The notes under the pieces: model-generated
Database searches by the model: none
What the model was told of the DNA's origin: nothing
The model's input: the letters and a program-made list of their open reading frames with translations, nothing else
Translations under genes and position numbers: made by a program
Virus record (IMG/VR): IMGVR_UViG_3300038696_000259
Span: 1 to 30,622 of that record
From: a virus
Direction: 5' to 3' (one strand)
DNA: 30,622 nt
In this document: in pieces, positions 30,073 through 30,622 of the stretch
Layout: the number at the start of each line of letters is the position of its first letter
Position numbering within the stretch: the stretch's first letter is position 1

Positions 30073-30622
30073 TGGATGCCGTAGATAATAAAGCTTTTAA
30101 TAAAGCAAATAGTAACTCAAAATTAATAAAGTTGGAAACAGGTCAGCTGCCACCACAAGCGTTAGATCTTGAGCAGGTAGTGCTAGGCGCATTAATGATT
30201 GATACAGATGTAGTCAGTGATATTACAACTCTTTTATCTACTCAGGATGTTTTTTATTCTAAGCAGCATCAGGCTATCTACGAAGCAATAACAATGCTGG
30301 CAATAGATATGAAACCTGTTGATTTACTTACTGTATGCGAGCAGTTAAGATTTAATGGTAAGCTAGAGGTATCTGGTGGAATGCATTACATAGTTGAGTT
30401 GACTCAATTAGTTAGTAGCACTGCACACACCCACTTTCACAGCAGGATACTAATGCAAAAGTATATAGGTCGTCAAGTGATTAAGATGGCCAGTAATCTA
30501 ATTGGTAGGGCATATGATGATGACACAGATGTAATTGAACTACTTGCAGAAAGTTCTAATGAATTAAGTGCTATTCAAGATTTAATGATGAGTGGCGTTC
30601 GTCAAATGACAATGAGTGAGGC
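30069..30622 (+). CDS. dnaB: Replicative DNA helicase DnaB, N-terminal part (continues at window start)
   Basis: N-terminal domain with the DnaB signature LPPQALDLEQVVLGALMIDTD near residue 28 and the helical bundle that binds primase. ATG 30069 overlaps the previous stop (ATGA). The frame runs into the window end and rejoins the C-terminal part at 1-995 across the 49-bp terminal repeat, with one residue (Arg or Cys) differing between the two copies. Confidence 0.95.
   Translation, partial: MMDAVDNKAFNKANSNSKLIKLETGQLPPQALDLEQVVLGALMIDTDVVSDITTLLSTQDVFYSKQHQAIYEAITMLAIDMKPVDLLTVCEQLRFNGKLEVSGGMHYIVELTQLVSSTAHTHFHSRILMQKYIGRQVIKMASNLIGRAYDDDTDVIELLAESSNELSAIQDLMMSGVRQMTMSE
30574..30622 (+). 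repeat. Terminal redundancy: circular overlap with bases 1-49
   Basis: Bases 30574-30622 equal bases 1-49 except base 27 (T at the start, C at the matching base 30600), which changes Cys to Arg in DnaB. The gene reads in frame across the join, so the molecule is circular or circularly permuted with a unit length of 30,573 bp. Confidence 0.9.

Noticed and set aside
1-30622. Retron, DGR, CBASS, CRISPR-Cas or other known defence islands
   Set aside because: No reverse transcriptase, Cas, cyclase or nuclease-effector genes are seen; the only defence-like gene is the SieB-like one.

Overview
The window looks like the complete genome of a temperate siphovirus of a marine-type Flavobacteriaceae host (Bacteroidota), read as a circle. 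Its last 49 bases repeat its first 49 with one mismatch, and the dnaB gene broken by the window ends rejoins in frame across that overlap. The unit circle is therefore about 30,573 bp. Signs of a Bacteroidota host are AT-rich DNA, a promoter of the TTG-N20-TAnnTTTG type, proteins of Bacteroidota type (DUF3127, a SAM_5-type integrase), and six dispersed copies of the palindrome CGCTTTCGCGAAAGCG, which I associate with some marine flavobacterial chromosomes. An attachment site carrying only the 3' half of a tRNA-Arg(TCT) lies in front of the integrase, so this is the excised (attP) form.

Layout on the circle. (1) 27.8-30.6 kb and 1-1.0 kb: early operon reading right from the repressor/operator region, with small unknown genes, a replisome-organiser-like gene holding a candidate origin, and the DnaB helicase. 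(2) 1.0-3.5 kb: HNH endonuclease and the two terminase subunits. (3) 3.5-8.5 kb: accessory region with HTH genes, a degenerate HNH_3 protein, a short array of integron-like attC sites with tiny cassette ORFs (5.5-6.6 kb), a DUF7220-like membrane protein, a leftward SieB-like superinfection-exclusion gene and a DUF3127 OB-fold protein. (4) 8.5-14.2 kb: HK97-type head module (portal, protease, capsid, connectors) and tail tube. (5) 14.2-22.7 kb: tail assembly chaperone with a -1 frameshift, tape measure, tail tip and a LamG-type appendage. (6) 22.7-24.2 kb: lysis module (holin candidate, amidase, unimolecular spanin candidate). (7) 24.2-24.5 kb: a tmRNA gene whose 3' acceptor half lies upstream of its 5' coding half, i.e. 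a circularly permuted (two-piece) tmRNA, with its own promoter and terminator. (8) 24.5-27.7 kb: lysogeny module with a small regulator, attP and helically phased TGCAA arm repeats, integrase, a leftward secreted protein and a leftward XRE repressor.

The two observations I rate highest are the permuted tmRNA gene and the attC-like cassette array without an integron integrase. Both rest on base-pairing read directly from the sequence. The tmRNA halves make a 7-bp acceptor stem with the G3-U70 wobble. Each attC arm pairs over 15-18 positions, and each R'' box is the exact complement of the first bases of its own cassette.
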